A stretch of 64,000 nucleotides of DNA, from NCBI GenBank assembly GCA_963727415.1, contig CAVSGF010000005.1, forward strand, positions 310,001 through 374,000, read 5' to 3'. The notes below the pieces were generated by a model. The model worked only from the letters and a program-made list of their open reading frames with translations. It searched no databases and was not told the origin of the DNA. Position numbers and translations under genes: made by a program. Source of the stretch: DASQPR01 sp963727415. GTDB lineage: Bacteria > Actinomycetota > Actinomycetes > Mycobacteriales > Micromonosporaceae. This document shows positions 43,122 through 51,632 of this stretch, piece by piece (positions within the stretch are counted from its first letter, which is position 1; each line of letters begins with the position of its first letter).

Positions 43122-43967
43122 CTAGATCGCTTCCAGGCGCTCGCCGAGGGCCGGAACCAGGCCTTCGTCGGCGGCCCGGTCAAGCAGCGCCCGGATGGCC
43201 GCGTAGCCGTCCGGTCCGAGATCTTCGGTGAAGTCGTTGACGTAGAGCGCGATGTGCTGGTTCACCACATCGCGCTCCATCTCCTGCGCATGCCCCAGCA
43301 CGTACGACTCGCTGGCCGCCGGGTCCCGGAACGCTTGCCGCACCGACGCGCGTACCCACTCGGCGGCGGCGGTCGCGTCCACCCGCTCCCGATGAGCCAG
43401 GATGGCGCCCAGCGGGATCGGTAGCCCGGTGTCCGACTCCCACCATTCGCCGAGGTCAACCAGCTGATGGAGGCCGTACCGGGGGTAGGTGAACCGGGCT
43501 TCGTGGATCACCAGCCCGGCATCGAATGTGCCGTCCGCCACACCTGGCATGATCTTCTCGAACGGAACCACCACAATCTGGCCCGGCGTGCGTTCCGGCC
43601 GCTGCGCCGCCCAGAGCCGGAACAGCAGGTATGCCGTGGTCCGATCGCCCGGTACGGCAACCGTCTTGCCGGTCAGGTCATCCCGATCCGGCCCGGGCGC
43701 CAGCAGCAGCGGCCCGCAACCGCGGCCGAGTGCGCCACCACACGGCAGCAACGCGTACTGGTCGAGCAGCCACGGCAGCGCGGCGTAGGAGACTTTCACC
43801 AGATCGAAGCGCCCGTCCAGCGCTTCGGTATTCGTGACGTCCACGTCGGCGAACGTCACGTCGACCGGGGGAGCGCCGTCGACCTGCCCGGTCACCAGGG
43901 CATGGAACGTGAACGTGTCATTCGGGCACGGCGAGATGGCCAGGGACAGGGGTGCGCTCGCGGTCAT
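43122..43967 (-). CDS. mqnD: 1,4-dihydroxy-6-naphthoate synthase
   Basis: The 281-residue product matches MqnD, which converts cyclic dehypoxanthine futalosine to 1,4-dihydroxy-6-naphthoate in the futalosine menaquinone pathway. Diagnostic segments are Ser-Pro-Cys-Pro-Asn-Asp-Thr-Phe near residue 12, Asp-Val-Thr-Asn-Thr-Glu-Ala, Ile-His-Glu-Ala-Arg-Phe-Thr-Tyr and the C-terminal Gln-His-Ile-Ala-Leu-Tyr-Val-Asn-Asp-Phe-Thr. Its ATG overlaps the mqnB stop (ATGA), placing it last in an MFS-mqnB-mqnD operon. Confidence 0.93.
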   Translation of the reverse strand: MTASAPLSLAISPCPNDTFTFHALVTGQVDGAPPVDVTFADVDVTNTEALDGRFDLVKVSYAALPWLLDQYALLPCGGALGRGCGPLLLAPGPDRDDLTGKTVAVPGDRTTAYLLFRLWAAQRPERTPGQIVVVPFEKIMPGVADGTFDAGLVIHEARFTYPRYGLHQLVDLGEWWESDTGLPIPLGAILAHRERVDATAAAEWVRASVRQAFRDPAASESYVLGHAQEMERDVVNQHIALYVNDFTEDLGPDGYAAIRALLDRAADEGLVPALGERLEAI

Positions 43968-44584
43968 GCTCCGAACGTACCCAACGCGGCTCCGACATCG
44001 CGCAGCGCGGCCAGGGCCTCGCCAATCCGCCATGCCTCACGGTCGCGCGGGCCGACCAGATTGGAGATGGTGCGTACCTCGGCGAACGGGATCCCGAGCG
44101 CGGCGGCGGCGCACGCGACGCCGAAGCCCTCCATCGCCTCGGCGACCGCGTCGGCCCGGCGCGCCACAAGTTCTGCCGCGCCCTCGGCGGTGCCGGTCAC
44201 CGTGTTCACCGACAGGATCGAGCCGGTACGCACGTAGGCCAGCCTGGCCGCGACGAGTTGGCGAAGCTGCGGGTCGGTATCCAGCACGGACGTTCCGAAG
44301 CCCAGCTCGTCGATGGTGATGAAGCCCTCGGGTGAGGCGGCGCCAAGGTCCGCGGCAACGGTCCGGGTGCCGACCACGGTCTCGCCGATCGCGGCCCGGC
44401 CGTCGAATCCACCGGCGATCCCGGTGCTGATGACGGCGTCGTAGTGGCCGCGCGCCAAGGCCAGCGCGGTGTGCGCGGCGGCCATCGCCAGCCCGGCCCC
44501 GACGGTGACGACGTCCAGCTGACCGGCCCCCGCTCGCACCGCGTCCCGCTCCGCCTCGACCGCGGTTATCACCAGCAGTCTCAT
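43964..44584 (-). CDS. mqnB: Futalosine hydrolase
   Basis: The 206-residue product is a nucleoside-phosphorylase-fold hydrolase. It starts Met-Arg-Leu-Leu-Val-Ile-Thr-Ala-Val-Glu-Ala-Glu, has Ser-Thr-Gly-Ile-Ala-Gly-Gly-Phe, and has the base-binding Glu-Ala-Met-Glu-Gly-Phe-Gly near residue 150. MqnB releases hypoxanthine from futalosine. It overlaps both neighbours by ATGA junctions, coupling it to mqnD and to the MFS gene. Confidence 0.92.
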   Translation of the reverse strand: MRLLVITAVEAERDAVRAGAGQLDVVTVGAGLAMAAAHTALALARGHYDAVISTGIAGGFDGRAAIGETVVGTRTVAADLGAASPEGFITIDELGFGTSVLDTDPQLRQLVAARLAYVRTGSILSVNTVTGTAEGAAELVARRADAVAEAMEGFGVACAAAALGIPFAEVRTISNLVGPRDREAWRIGEALAALRDVGAALGTFGA

Positions 44585-46284
44585 TCTTGCTCGTCCAAGG
44601 TGGACGGCCGGTACAAGTGGTAGGAGGGCTGGTCTTCGTGGCCCCGCGGCAGTACCTCGGTCTGCGCCGGTTCTGGCCGGGTCGCCGGCTCGCCGGCCTC
44701 CCGGTGCGTCGCAGTGGCCGCCTTGCGCCGGGCCCAGCGGCTGCCCTTGGCCTTGCTCTTGGGCGCGTCGCCGGTGGTACCGCGCAGGGGCTTCGCCAGC
44801 GTCCGGTACGGGCGGAGCGGTACCGTCTCGGATTCCGGAACCGCCCTGCGGGTGGTTGCCGCGCCGTGGCCGGCCGTGTCGAGGCCGGTCGCCCGGGCCG
44901 GCTCGCTCGCATTGGCGCGGACCGTGGAGTCGTTGGAGATCCCGCTCAGGCGTTCCCGGCGAAGGTGACCGGCGATCAGGACAGACCGGACAGCCGCGAG
45001 GAGCATGCCGACCATCGCCACGGCGATGCCGATCCGGCCGTCGATCGGAATCAGGCCGAGCGCGCCGCCGGCCACCCAGGCCAGCATCAGCATGGTCTCG
45101 GAGTGGGCGAACGCGCTGGCGCGGATCTGCTCGTCTATCCGTTCCTGGATCGACGCGTCGACCGCGAGTTTCGCCAGGCCGCTGGCGACGGCGGTGACCA
45201 GGCAGAGCACGATGATGAAGCTCAGCGAGTAGAACAGTACGGCCGCCACGCTGGCCACGGCGACCGCGACGATGCCGCCGGCCTGCAGCCACAGCGGGCG
45301 GCGGATATTCAAGCCGGAACCGATCGCGGTGGCGATCATGGAGCCGATCCCCAGTGAACCGACCGCGAGAGCGAGCGCGGTGGTCTGGTGCAGCGTCATG
45401 CCGAGGAAGCGGGTGGACAGGTTGCCGGACTTGATGGCGAATGCCAGGAACAGGGTCAGAAAGCCGTACAGCGCCCGCAGCGCGGCGCTGCCGGACAGCG
45501 CCGCGATGATCAGCCGTCCGGACAGCACCTTGGTGCCGCGACGGCCGGGAATTCGGAAGATCCGGGGGAGCACCTCCGGCGCGTCCGAGTCGGCCCGGGC
45601 GGGCAATCGCATGGCGACCACGGCGCCGGCGATGAAGATGATGGACGCGACCCGCAGCGGCCACTGCGGTCCGATCTTGATGGTGATCAGACCGATTGGA
45701 GCGGCGACGGCGCCGGCTGCGGTACCGAAGATCGATGCACGCGCACCGGCCTCGGACAGCCCCAGGCCAGGTGGCAGCAGCCGGGGCACGGCCGCGGAGC
45801 GGGCGACACCGTACGCCCGGGAGAGCGCGAGCACGCCGAACGCCGCCGGGTATAGCCCGAAGCCGTGGATGTAGTCGGAGATCAGCCAGGCCAGGAAGGC
45901 GCGACCGAGCATGGTGACGGCCAAGGCATACCGTCGGCCGTGGCGGAACCGGTCCAGCAAGGGGCCGACCACGGGGGCCAGCAGGGCGAACGGGATCATC
46001 GTCACGATCAGGTAGAGCGCCACGCGTCCGCGTGCCTGGGTGACGTCGGCGTTGAAGAAGATGGTCCCGGCCAGTCCCATGGTGATCAGGGTGTCGCCGG
46101 CGCAAGAGGCGGCGTGCAGGTCCAGCAGCCGCATCATCCCGACTTCGCCGGCACCACCCTTTCGGCGGAACGTCCCCACGTGACGGCCGACCCACCGGGT
46201 CATCCCGCGGGCGCCCCGGGCGGTCGCACGGGCACCCTTGATCGTGGTGCCAACGGCTCGTCCGGCGCTGTCCGCTCCCGGCAT
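44581..46284 (-). CDS. MFS transporter with charged C-terminal tail, coupled to mqnB
   Basis: The 567-residue product has a basic N-terminal segment of about 40 residues, 12 hydrophobic helices (about 55-435) and an unusual charged, disordered tail of about 130 residues. The tail is rich in Arg, Ala, Pro and Glu and ends Asp-Glu-Gln-Glu. The Gly-Pro-Leu-Leu-Asp-Arg-Phe-Arg-His-Gly-Arg-Arg loop is the MFS motif A. The stop overlaps the mqnB start. Whether it moves a menaquinone precursor or an unrelated substrate cannot be said. Confidence 0.85.
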   Translation of the reverse strand: MPGADSAGRAVGTTIKGARATARGARGMTRWVGRHVGTFRRKGGAGEVGMMRLLDLHAASCAGDTLITMGLAGTIFFNADVTQARGRVALYLIVTMIPFALLAPVVGPLLDRFRHGRRYALAVTMLGRAFLAWLISDYIHGFGLYPAAFGVLALSRAYGVARSAAVPRLLPPGLGLSEAGARASIFGTAAGAVAAPIGLITIKIGPQWPLRVASIIFIAGAVVAMRLPARADSDAPEVLPRIFRIPGRRGTKVLSGRLIIAALSGSAALRALYGFLTLFLAFAIKSGNLSTRFLGMTLHQTTALALAVGSLGIGSMIATAIGSGLNIRRPLWLQAGGIVAVAVASVAAVLFYSLSFIIVLCLVTAVASGLAKLAVDASIQERIDEQIRASAFAHSETMLMLAWVAGGALGLIPIDGRIGIAVAMVGMLLAAVRSVLIAGHLRRERLSGISNDSTVRANASEPARATGLDTAGHGAATTRRAVPESETVPLRPYRTLAKPLRGTTGDAPKSKAKGSRWARRKAATATHREAGEPATRPEPAQTEVLPRGHEDQPSYHLYRPSTLDEQE

Positions 46285-46425
46285 GACCACCAACCTTCCG
46301 TACCGGCGCCGGTTGGCGCCCGGTTCCCATACTCGCCTACAGGCGCGATGTTTGGCACGCTCGCCGCGCACCTACGCCACGCGGAGGGCGGTTTCGGCGC
46401 CCTGCCTGTCGGTACGGGCCTCGTT

Positions 46426-47367
46426 ATGAGCAACAATGACCGAGTGACGAGTTCGGCTTCCACGACCCGCAGCACCCGCGCCCCGAAGCTCGACGAGCTC
46501 TGTGCCGCGGCCGTTGACCTGGCCCGGGCGGCGGTGACCGAGGACGTCGCCGGCGACTATGTCGAGGCGGTGGCCGAGGCTGACCGCGTCGTCACCCACT
46601 ATTTCGAATGCACCCTTCCTGGATACCGTGGCTGGCGCTGGGCTGTCACGGTGGCCCGGGCGCCACGCAGCAAGCTGGTCACCGTCTCCGAGACGGTGCT
46701 TCTGCCCGGCCCGGACGCGCTCAGCCCGCCGGCCTGGGTTCCCTGGGAGGAACGGGTGCGCCCGGGCGACCTCGGAGTCGGCGACCTGATGCCGACGCCG
46801 GCGGAGGACGACCGGCTGGTTCCGGGTTACCTCCTTTCGGATGACCCGGCGATCGAGGACGTGGTGTGGGAATTGGGCCTGGGCAGGTCCCGGGTCCTGT
46901 CCCGGGACGGCCGGCTGGACACCGCCGAGCGGTGGCACCAGGGCGATCACGGTCCGAACGCCGCCATCGCGCTGGCCGCCCCGTCCGGGGCGCGGTGCGT
47001 CTCGTGCGGCTTCTACCTGCCCCTGGCGGGAGCCATGAGGGCCGCGTTCGGGGTGTGCGCGAACCTGTACGCGCCGGATGACGGGAGCGTGGTGTCGGCC
47101 GACCACGGCTGCGGGGCTCACTCCGAAGTGCTGATTGAGAGCACCGTCGAGGTTGACGAGGCGCCGACCGTCTTCGATGACAGCGAGGTCGTCGACGTCG
47201 AGGTTCACCGGCCGGAAGGGGTCGAGGCGGAGGCCGCGGAGGCAACCGTCGAGGCGGCGCCGACGGCCGACGGTACGCCGGACGAGTCCGCCGAGATGGT
47301 GCAGACGCCCGCCGATATGGGAGCGCCGGAAAGCGCCGAGTCGACCGAGATCGTCGCCACCGAGTAG
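46426..47367 (+). CDS. DUF3027 domain protein with a zinc-ribbon-like motif
   Basis: The 313-residue product contains the DUF3027 core. An N-terminal helical part is followed by Tyr-Arg-Gly-Trp-Arg-Trp-Ala-Val-Thr-Val-Ala-Arg, and Leu-Leu-Pro-Gly-Pro-Asp-Ala-Leu-x-Pro-Pro-x-Trp-Val-Pro-Trp comes next. A Cys pair (Cys-Val-Ser-Cys-Gly) with later Cys and His residues could bind zinc. The last 90 residues are acidic and repetitive. The family is actinobacterial and of unknown function. It is divergent from the MFS-mqnB-mqnD operon. Confidence 0.82.
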   Translation: MSNNDRVTSSASTTRSTRAPKLDELCAAAVDLARAAVTEDVAGDYVEAVAEADRVVTHYFECTLPGYRGWRWAVTVARAPRSKLVTVSETVLLPGPDALSPPAWVPWEERVRPGDLGVGDLMPTPAEDDRLVPGYLLSDDPAIEDVVWELGLGRSRVLSRDGRLDTAERWHQGDHGPNAAIALAAPSGARCVSCGFYLPLAGAMRAAFGVCANLYAPDDGSVVSADHGCGAHSEVLIESTVEVDEAPTVFDDSEVVDVEVHRPEGVEAEAAEATVEAAPTADGTPDESAEMVQTPADMGAPESAESTEIVATE

Positions 47368-47422
47368 CTACCGCACGGCCTAGGTGGACGCCTCGCCTCT
47401 GCCGACAGTCCAGGAAGAAGCA

Positions 47423-48223
47423 CTAACGCTTCGCCACGTAAAGCGATTGCGTACCCCGGCCGATCTGCCCGGTGGTGTCGTGCACCGCGGTGTCGGCCAG
47501 GCCGATCCCATCTCCGGCGATGGTTGACGACGCGTCCAGGCAGATCCACTCGCCGATCGGGTACCGGTGCAAGTGCACGGTCAGTTCCGGATTCACGAAC
47601 AGGTAGTCGCGGGGGCTGAACACCTGGCTCACCCCGTTGCCGGAGTCGGCCGCGATCAGCACGCGGGACAGCGGATCGATCGGTGCCCCGGCCACCAGCG
47701 GATACCTCATCCGGAACCAGACAACGGCCGGACCCGGGTCGGCAAACGAACCGCTGGCGTAGCGGTTCGTGATGGCGGTGTGGTAACCCTCGTCGAACGG
47801 GAAGCCGGCGGTCTGATCGGCCAGACCGTCGGGGGGATCGAGGCGGGTGCCACCGAACGCGTCCGGGGTAGCGCCTGGCTTCACCCGGATGCGCAGAGCC
47901 CGGGCGGTCATCAGCACCCGTCCATCGTCGTCGGCAAGGTCGGCCGTGACGAATTCGGTGCTGCGCCCGGATCGTTCAACCTTCGTGCTGATGTGCAGTG
48001 TCGCGATCGGAACCGGGCGCGGGATATCGAAGCTGATGCGGGCCACCCGCATGTCCTGGCGCGTGTCCGGCCGGTGCTCGATGGCGTACCCGAGAAGGGC
48101 GGCCGGCGGCCCGGCGTGCTGGGCGTTGACGTCCCAGGGTCCGCGCGTGTAGACGGTCGCGGCGTAGCTGTGCGGCCCGGCCTGCTCGTAGAACGCCGGA
48201 GTCCTGGCACCTTCCTCGATCAT
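47423..48223 (-). CDS. Acyl-CoA thioesterase-like protein (TesB/4HBT_3 double hotdog)
   Basis: The 266-residue product has the double-hotdog layout. The first half has Gly-Pro-Trp-Asp-x4-His-Ala-Gly-Pro-Pro-Ala-Ala-Leu-Leu and the second ends in Asp-Ala-Ser-Ser-Thr and Gly-x-Gly-Leu-Ala-x-Thr-Ala-Val-His-Asp. These mark TesB-type thioesterases that hydrolyse acyl-CoA. It stands alone, between terminators, on the minus strand. Confidence 0.8.
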   Translation of the reverse strand: MIEEGARTPAFYEQAGPHSYAATVYTRGPWDVNAQHAGPPAALLGYAIEHRPDTRQDMRVARISFDIPRPVPIATLHISTKVERSGRSTEFVTADLADDDGRVLMTARALRIRVKPGATPDAFGGTRLDPPDGLADQTAGFPFDEGYHTAITNRYASGSFADPGPAVVWFRMRYPLVAGAPIDPLSRVLIAADSGNGVSQVFSPRDYLFVNPELTVHLHRYPIGEWICLDASSTIAGDGIGLADTAVHDTTGQIGRGTQSLYVAKR

Positions 48224-48283
48224 GCGGCCATCTTGGCAGAGGGCATGGCTAGCCGTCCTGGCGAGCCGCTTGTGGACGTGCCC

Positions 48284-48318
48284 CGCGAAGCGGCTGGGCG
48301 GTGCCCAGCCGCTTCGCG
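48284..48318 (-). terminator. Strong hairpin after the OsmC gene
   Basis: CGCGAAGCGGCTGGGC (48284-48299) pairs perfectly with GCCCAGCCGCTTCGCG (48303-48318) around a three-base loop. It lies 18 bases downstream of the minus-strand OsmC stop. It lacks a T-run but is the strongest hairpin in this part and probably ends that transcript. Confidence 0.65.
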
Positions 48319-48335
48319 ATGGCTCGGTCTGGCGG

Positions 48336-48761
48336 TCAGGCCAGCGTGGCGTTCAGCGTGATGTCCACGGCCGCAAGCGCGCGGGATACCGGGCAGTTGG
48401 CCTTGGCCTCCGCGGCGATTTCCTGGTAGCGCGCCTCGTCGATACCCGGCACCTCGCCGACGGTGTCCAGGTCGATACGGGTGATGCTGAACCCCGCGGC
48501 GCCCTTGTCCAGGTGCACGGTTGCGCTGGTCTTGACCGACGTGGGGGTGAACCCGGCCCGGGCCAGAGCGCCCGAGAACGCCATCGAGAAGCAGCCGGCG
48601 TGGGCCGCCGCGATGAGTTCCTCCGGGTTGGTGCCGTCACCGTTCTCGAACCGGGAGACGAACGAGTATTTGCCCTCGTACGCTCCGGAACCCAGGCGCA
48701 TGGTGCCGGAGCCCTCGGGAAGGTTGCCGTTCCACTGTGCTGATGAAGTTCGCGTAGGCAT
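48336..48761 (-). CDS. OsmC/Ohr-family peroxiredoxin
   Basis: The 141-residue product has the two redox Cys residues of OsmC, Cys57 in Ala-His-Ala-Gly-Cys-Phe and Cys123 in Asn-Cys-Pro-Val-Ser-Arg. It also has the Asn-Pro-Glu-Glu-Leu-Ile-Ala-Ala-Ala segment. OsmC enzymes reduce organic hydroperoxides. The gene is followed by a strong hairpin and preceded, 10 bases upstream, by a DUF2530 gene on the same strand. Confidence 0.92.
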   Translation of the reverse strand: MPTRTSSAQWNGNLPEGSGTMRLGSGAYEGKYSFVSRFENGDGTNPEELIAAAHAGCFSMAFSGALARAGFTPTSVKTSATVHLDKGAAGFSITRIDLDTVGEVPGIDEARYQEIAAEAKANCPVSRALAAVDITLNATLA

Positions 48762-48771
48762 GGGTCAGACG

Positions 48772-49047
48772 CTAGTCGCCAGTGCCCCGGTGTGCCGAGT
48801 TTCGACGGGCGCGGCGATTCCGGTCATGCACGACCATGACGGCGAGTCCGGGCAGGCCCAGCAGGACACCTGCGATGCAGATCCGTGGCCACGTCGGATG
48901 GCTGTCGCGCAGTGCCATGGCCACCACCCAGGCGATGGCCCACAGCACCATGCCGCCGATCGCGAACGGAACGGTCGGCGGGTCGAGCGCCTTCAGCGGT
49001 GGTGGGCCGCCGGGGTCGCCACCGGGTTCGGTCGGTGCGGTGGACAC
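48772..49047 (-). CDS. DUF2530 small membrane protein
   Basis: The 91-residue product has a proline-rich start, then Pro-Leu-Lys-Ala-Leu-Asp-Pro-Pro-Thr-Val-Pro-Phe, the DUF2530 entry motif. Two membrane helices (about 28-46 and 57-73) and a basic Arg-rich tail follow. The family is restricted to actinobacteria; its function is unknown. It starts at GTG and may be cotranscribed with the downstream OsmC gene. Confidence 0.82.
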   Translation of the reverse strand: MSTAPTEPGGDPGGPPPLKALDPPTVPFAIGGMVLWAIAWVVAMALRDSHPTWPRICIAGVLLGLPGLAVMVVHDRNRRARRNSAHRGTGD

Positions 49048-49300
49048 GGGGTGAGCGTAGCCGGTGCGGTTGGCGGTGGCGGACCAAGGCCCCGGCCAGC
49101 CCGCCGATCATGGCCCCCGACCCGACACGGCGGCCTCGATCGTGACCGGCGAAGATGGTCTGCGACCAGACCGGTAGCGGCGCAATCCCCCGGCACGCGG
49201 CTGGCGACGCTCCTCAGGCCAGCGGCGGCGACCGCGTCGTGGCCGCGACGAGGCCGCCCCGTTGCCGCCGGCGTGATGCGCGTCATGCCGGAATAAAATA

Positions 49301-49332
49301 TCGTTAGCCGTGCTTATTAGTTAAGCTAACGA
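49301..49332. promoter_or_regulatory. Candidate MarR operator
   Basis: TCGTTAGC (49301-49308) and GCTAACGA (49325-49332) form a perfect 8-bp inverted repeat with a 16-base AT-rich spacer, ending 20 bases before the marR start. MarR proteins bind such palindromes, so autorepression and control of the downstream MFS gene are likely. Confidence 0.6.
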
Positions 49333-49352
49333 GTGACAGTGGGAGGCACCAC

Positions 49353-49799
49353 ATGGCGGAGCGGACTGGCACGAACCGGGTGATCCCGGCAGCGCTTGCC
49401 ACCACGCTGCGCGACAGCATCGTCCGGCTGAATCGCCGACTGCGGCAGGTCCGGCCCCTCGGTGATGTGACGCAGACCCAACTGTCCGCGCTGACCAGCC
49501 TTGAGCTTGCGGGGGCGTTGACGCCGCGGGAACTGGCGGAGGCGGAGCGGGTCCAGCCACCGACGCTCACCAAGATCGTTGCGAAGCTGGAAGATCGGGG
49601 GTTGGTGCAGCGGGCACCCCATCCCACCGATGGCCGGCAGGTCGTGCTGTCGGCCACCGACGCCGGACGGGAAGTGTTCGCCGAACATCGGCGAGCCCGG
49701 GACGAGTGGCTCACCAACCGCTTGGGCGAACTCAGCGCGGGGGAGCGAGAGACACTGAACGCCGCGGCCGAGATCTTGACGAGGCTTGCTAAGGACTAA
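49353..49799 (+). CDS. MarR-family regulator
   Basis: The 148-residue product has the MarR winged helix: Leu-Ser-Ala-Leu-Thr-Ser-Leu, Leu-Thr-Pro-Arg-Glu-Leu-Ala, Gln-Pro-Pro-Thr-Leu-Thr-Lys-Ile-Val-Ala-Lys-Leu-Glu as recognition helix, and the wing Asp-Gly-Arg-Gln-Val-Val-Leu-Ser. MarR dimers release DNA on binding phenolic compounds or antibiotics. It lies just upstream of, and in the same direction as, an MFS pump, a common drug-resistance module. Confidence 0.9.
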   Translation: MAERTGTNRVIPAALATTLRDSIVRLNRRLRQVRPLGDVTQTQLSALTSLELAGALTPRELAEAERVQPPTLTKIVAKLEDRGLVQRAPHPTDGRQVVLSATDAGREVFAEHRRARDEWLTNRLGELSAGERETLNAAAEILTRLAKD

Positions 49800-49817
49800 A
49801 GGGGGCGCACCACCAAC

Positions 49818-51122
49818 GTGCGAGTTCGATTAACCAGACAGTTTCAGGCCCTATCCATTCGCAACTTCCGATTGTTCGCTACCGGCCAGATCGTTTCCTT
49901 GATCGGTAGCTGGATGCAGATCACCGCCCAGGACTGGCTGGTCCTGTCGCTGTCGCACAACTCGCCGACCGCACTTGGGTTCGTCACCGCACTCCAGTTC
50001 GCCCCGATCCTGGTGCTGACTCTCTACGGCGGGAAGCTCGCCGATCGCATGGACAAGCGCTGGCTGCTGATGATCGCCATGACGGCGTACACGGTGCTCG
50101 CCTCGATCATGGGCATCCTCGTGATCAGTGGTGCCGTCGCGCTCTGGCAGGTCTTCATCTTTGCCGGATTGTGGGGCACCGTGCAGTCTCTGGAGACGCC
50201 CACCCGCCAGGCGTTCGTCTCCGAGATGGTGGGTCGCGATCTGCTGCCCAACGCGCTGTCGCTGTCCTCGGCGACGTTCAACTCGGCTCGGATCATCGGT
50301 CCAGCGATCGGCGGTGTCTCGATCGCGCTGTTCGGAACCGGTACGTCGTTCGTGCTGAACGCCGTCTCGTTTGCCGGCCCACTCATCGCGCTGGCCCGAA
50401 TGAACCCGGCCGAACTGCACCGGGACGCCGTCGCGGGAGCCGTTGCCAAGGCCGACACCCGGATCCGGGACGGGCTGGTGTACGTCCGGCACCGTATCGA
50501 CCTCGTCATCCCGATGGTTCTGATGTTGATCCTCGGCCTGCTGGCGTTCAACTTCCAGATCACCCTTGCCGTGCTGGCCAAAAATGTGTTCCATACCAGC
50601 GCCGCCACGTTCGGGCTGATGAGCACGGCGGTCGCGGTTGGCGCGCTGGGCGGCGCGCTGGCCGGAGGTACCCGCAAGAAGCGGCCGTCGGCGTGGCTGG
50701 TGGTCGGCGCCGCCATCGTGTTCTCCGCGCTGGAGACCGTGGTTGGCTTGCTGCCGACCTTCCCGATCACGCTGGTGGTGCTGGTACCAACCGGATTCGC
50801 CATGATCTTCTTCGCCCAGGCAGCGAATCAGCGGGTCCAGATGGGTACCGATGCGCATTACCGCGGCCGGGTGATGGCGCTCTACATCATGGTGTTCATG
50901 GGGACTACGCCGATCGGGGCGCCATTGATCGGCTGGTGCGCCGACGTGCTAGGCCCGCGCTCGGGCATCTGGCTGGGCGGCGGCCTGTCTCTGATCGCGG
51001 CCCTGGTGATCCTCGCTTACGAACTGCGGCGTACCGGCAGTCGGCTGCGGCTGACCACCAGGCCGATCCGGCTGTATGTATCGGCGGACCGCGAACCGGT
51101 GCTGGCGTCTACCAACTCGTAA
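49818..51122 (+). CDS. MFS transporter, MarR-linked
   Basis: The 434-residue product has 12 helices and MFS_3-type features (Asn-Phe-Arg-Leu-Phe-Ala-Thr-Gly-Gln at the start, Gly-Gly-Lys-Leu-Ala-Asp-Arg-Met-Asp-Lys-Arg as motif A). It is likely a drug or metabolite exporter. The GTG start is 18 bases after the marR stop, so the two form one operon. Confidence 0.88.
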   Translation: MRVRLTRQFQALSIRNFRLFATGQIVSLIGSWMQITAQDWLVLSLSHNSPTALGFVTALQFAPILVLTLYGGKLADRMDKRWLLMIAMTAYTVLASIMGILVISGAVALWQVFIFAGLWGTVQSLETPTRQAFVSEMVGRDLLPNALSLSSATFNSARIIGPAIGGVSIALFGTGTSFVLNAVSFAGPLIALARMNPAELHRDAVAGAVAKADTRIRDGLVYVRHRIDLVIPMVLMLILGLLAFNFQITLAVLAKNVFHTSAATFGLMSTAVAVGALGGALAGGTRKKRPSAWLVVGAAIVFSALETVVGLLPTFPITLVVLVPTGFAMIFFAQAANQRVQMGTDAHYRGRVMALYIMVFMGTTPIGAPLIGWCADVLGPRSGIWLGGGLSLIAALVILAYELRRTGSRLRLTTRPIRLYVSADREPVLASTNS

Positions 51123-51157
51123 CCAGATACGGCACGTAATTGGCTGGCGACAAATCG

Positions 51158-51619
51158 GTGCGACCCATAGCGTGGATAGACGTGGCGGTGCACAACGCAT
51201 TGCTAGTCTTCGCAGCCGTCGCCGTTCTGGCGGCGCTGCCCTGCCTGGTGTTCGCGATCATCTTCATCGATGACGCGTGCGTGGCGCTCGCGCGTACCAT
51301 CCGCCGGTTCCGCAAGCGGCACGACCTCCAGATCGGTCCACCGCTCGAGCAGATCGTCGAGGATCTCCAGCGGCTCGGCACGGCCCGGATCACCGGCACC
51401 TACAACCGTCAGGTGCGTCGGGCGCTGACCGCGTCGTACGACCGCCGGCTGGTCCTGCTCTGCGCCGCGCTCGACATCGGTCAGCACCTGGACATGCTGG
51501 ATGGGCTCGACCGGGCCATCGAGCGGGTCCGGATCGAGGGTGCCTTGCTGGAGGCCGGGCTGTCGCTACGTCACGTCGCGACCGAATTGGGCGTTGACGG
51601 TAGGACGGACCACAAGTGA
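51158..51619 (+). CDS. Membrane-anchored hypothetical protein
   Basis: The predicted product has an N-terminal hydrophobic helix near residues 8-38 and a long helical, charged domain of about 110 residues. That domain has a Gln-Val-Arg-Arg-Ala-Leu-Thr-Ala-Ser-Tyr-Asp-Arg-Arg segment. I do not recognise it. GTG 51158 is chosen; TTG 51140 and GTG 51182 are alternatives. It lies 13 bases before a 2H phosphoesterase gene. Confidence 0.6.
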   Translation: MRPIAWIDVAVHNALLVFAAVAVLAALPCLVFAIIFIDDACVALARTIRRFRKRHDLQIGPPLEQIVEDLQRLGTARITGTYNRQVRRALTASYDRRLVLLCAALDIGQHLDMLDGLDRAIERVRIEGALLEAGLSLRHVATELGVDGRTDHK

Positions 51620-51632
51620 CGGATGGCGAGTA

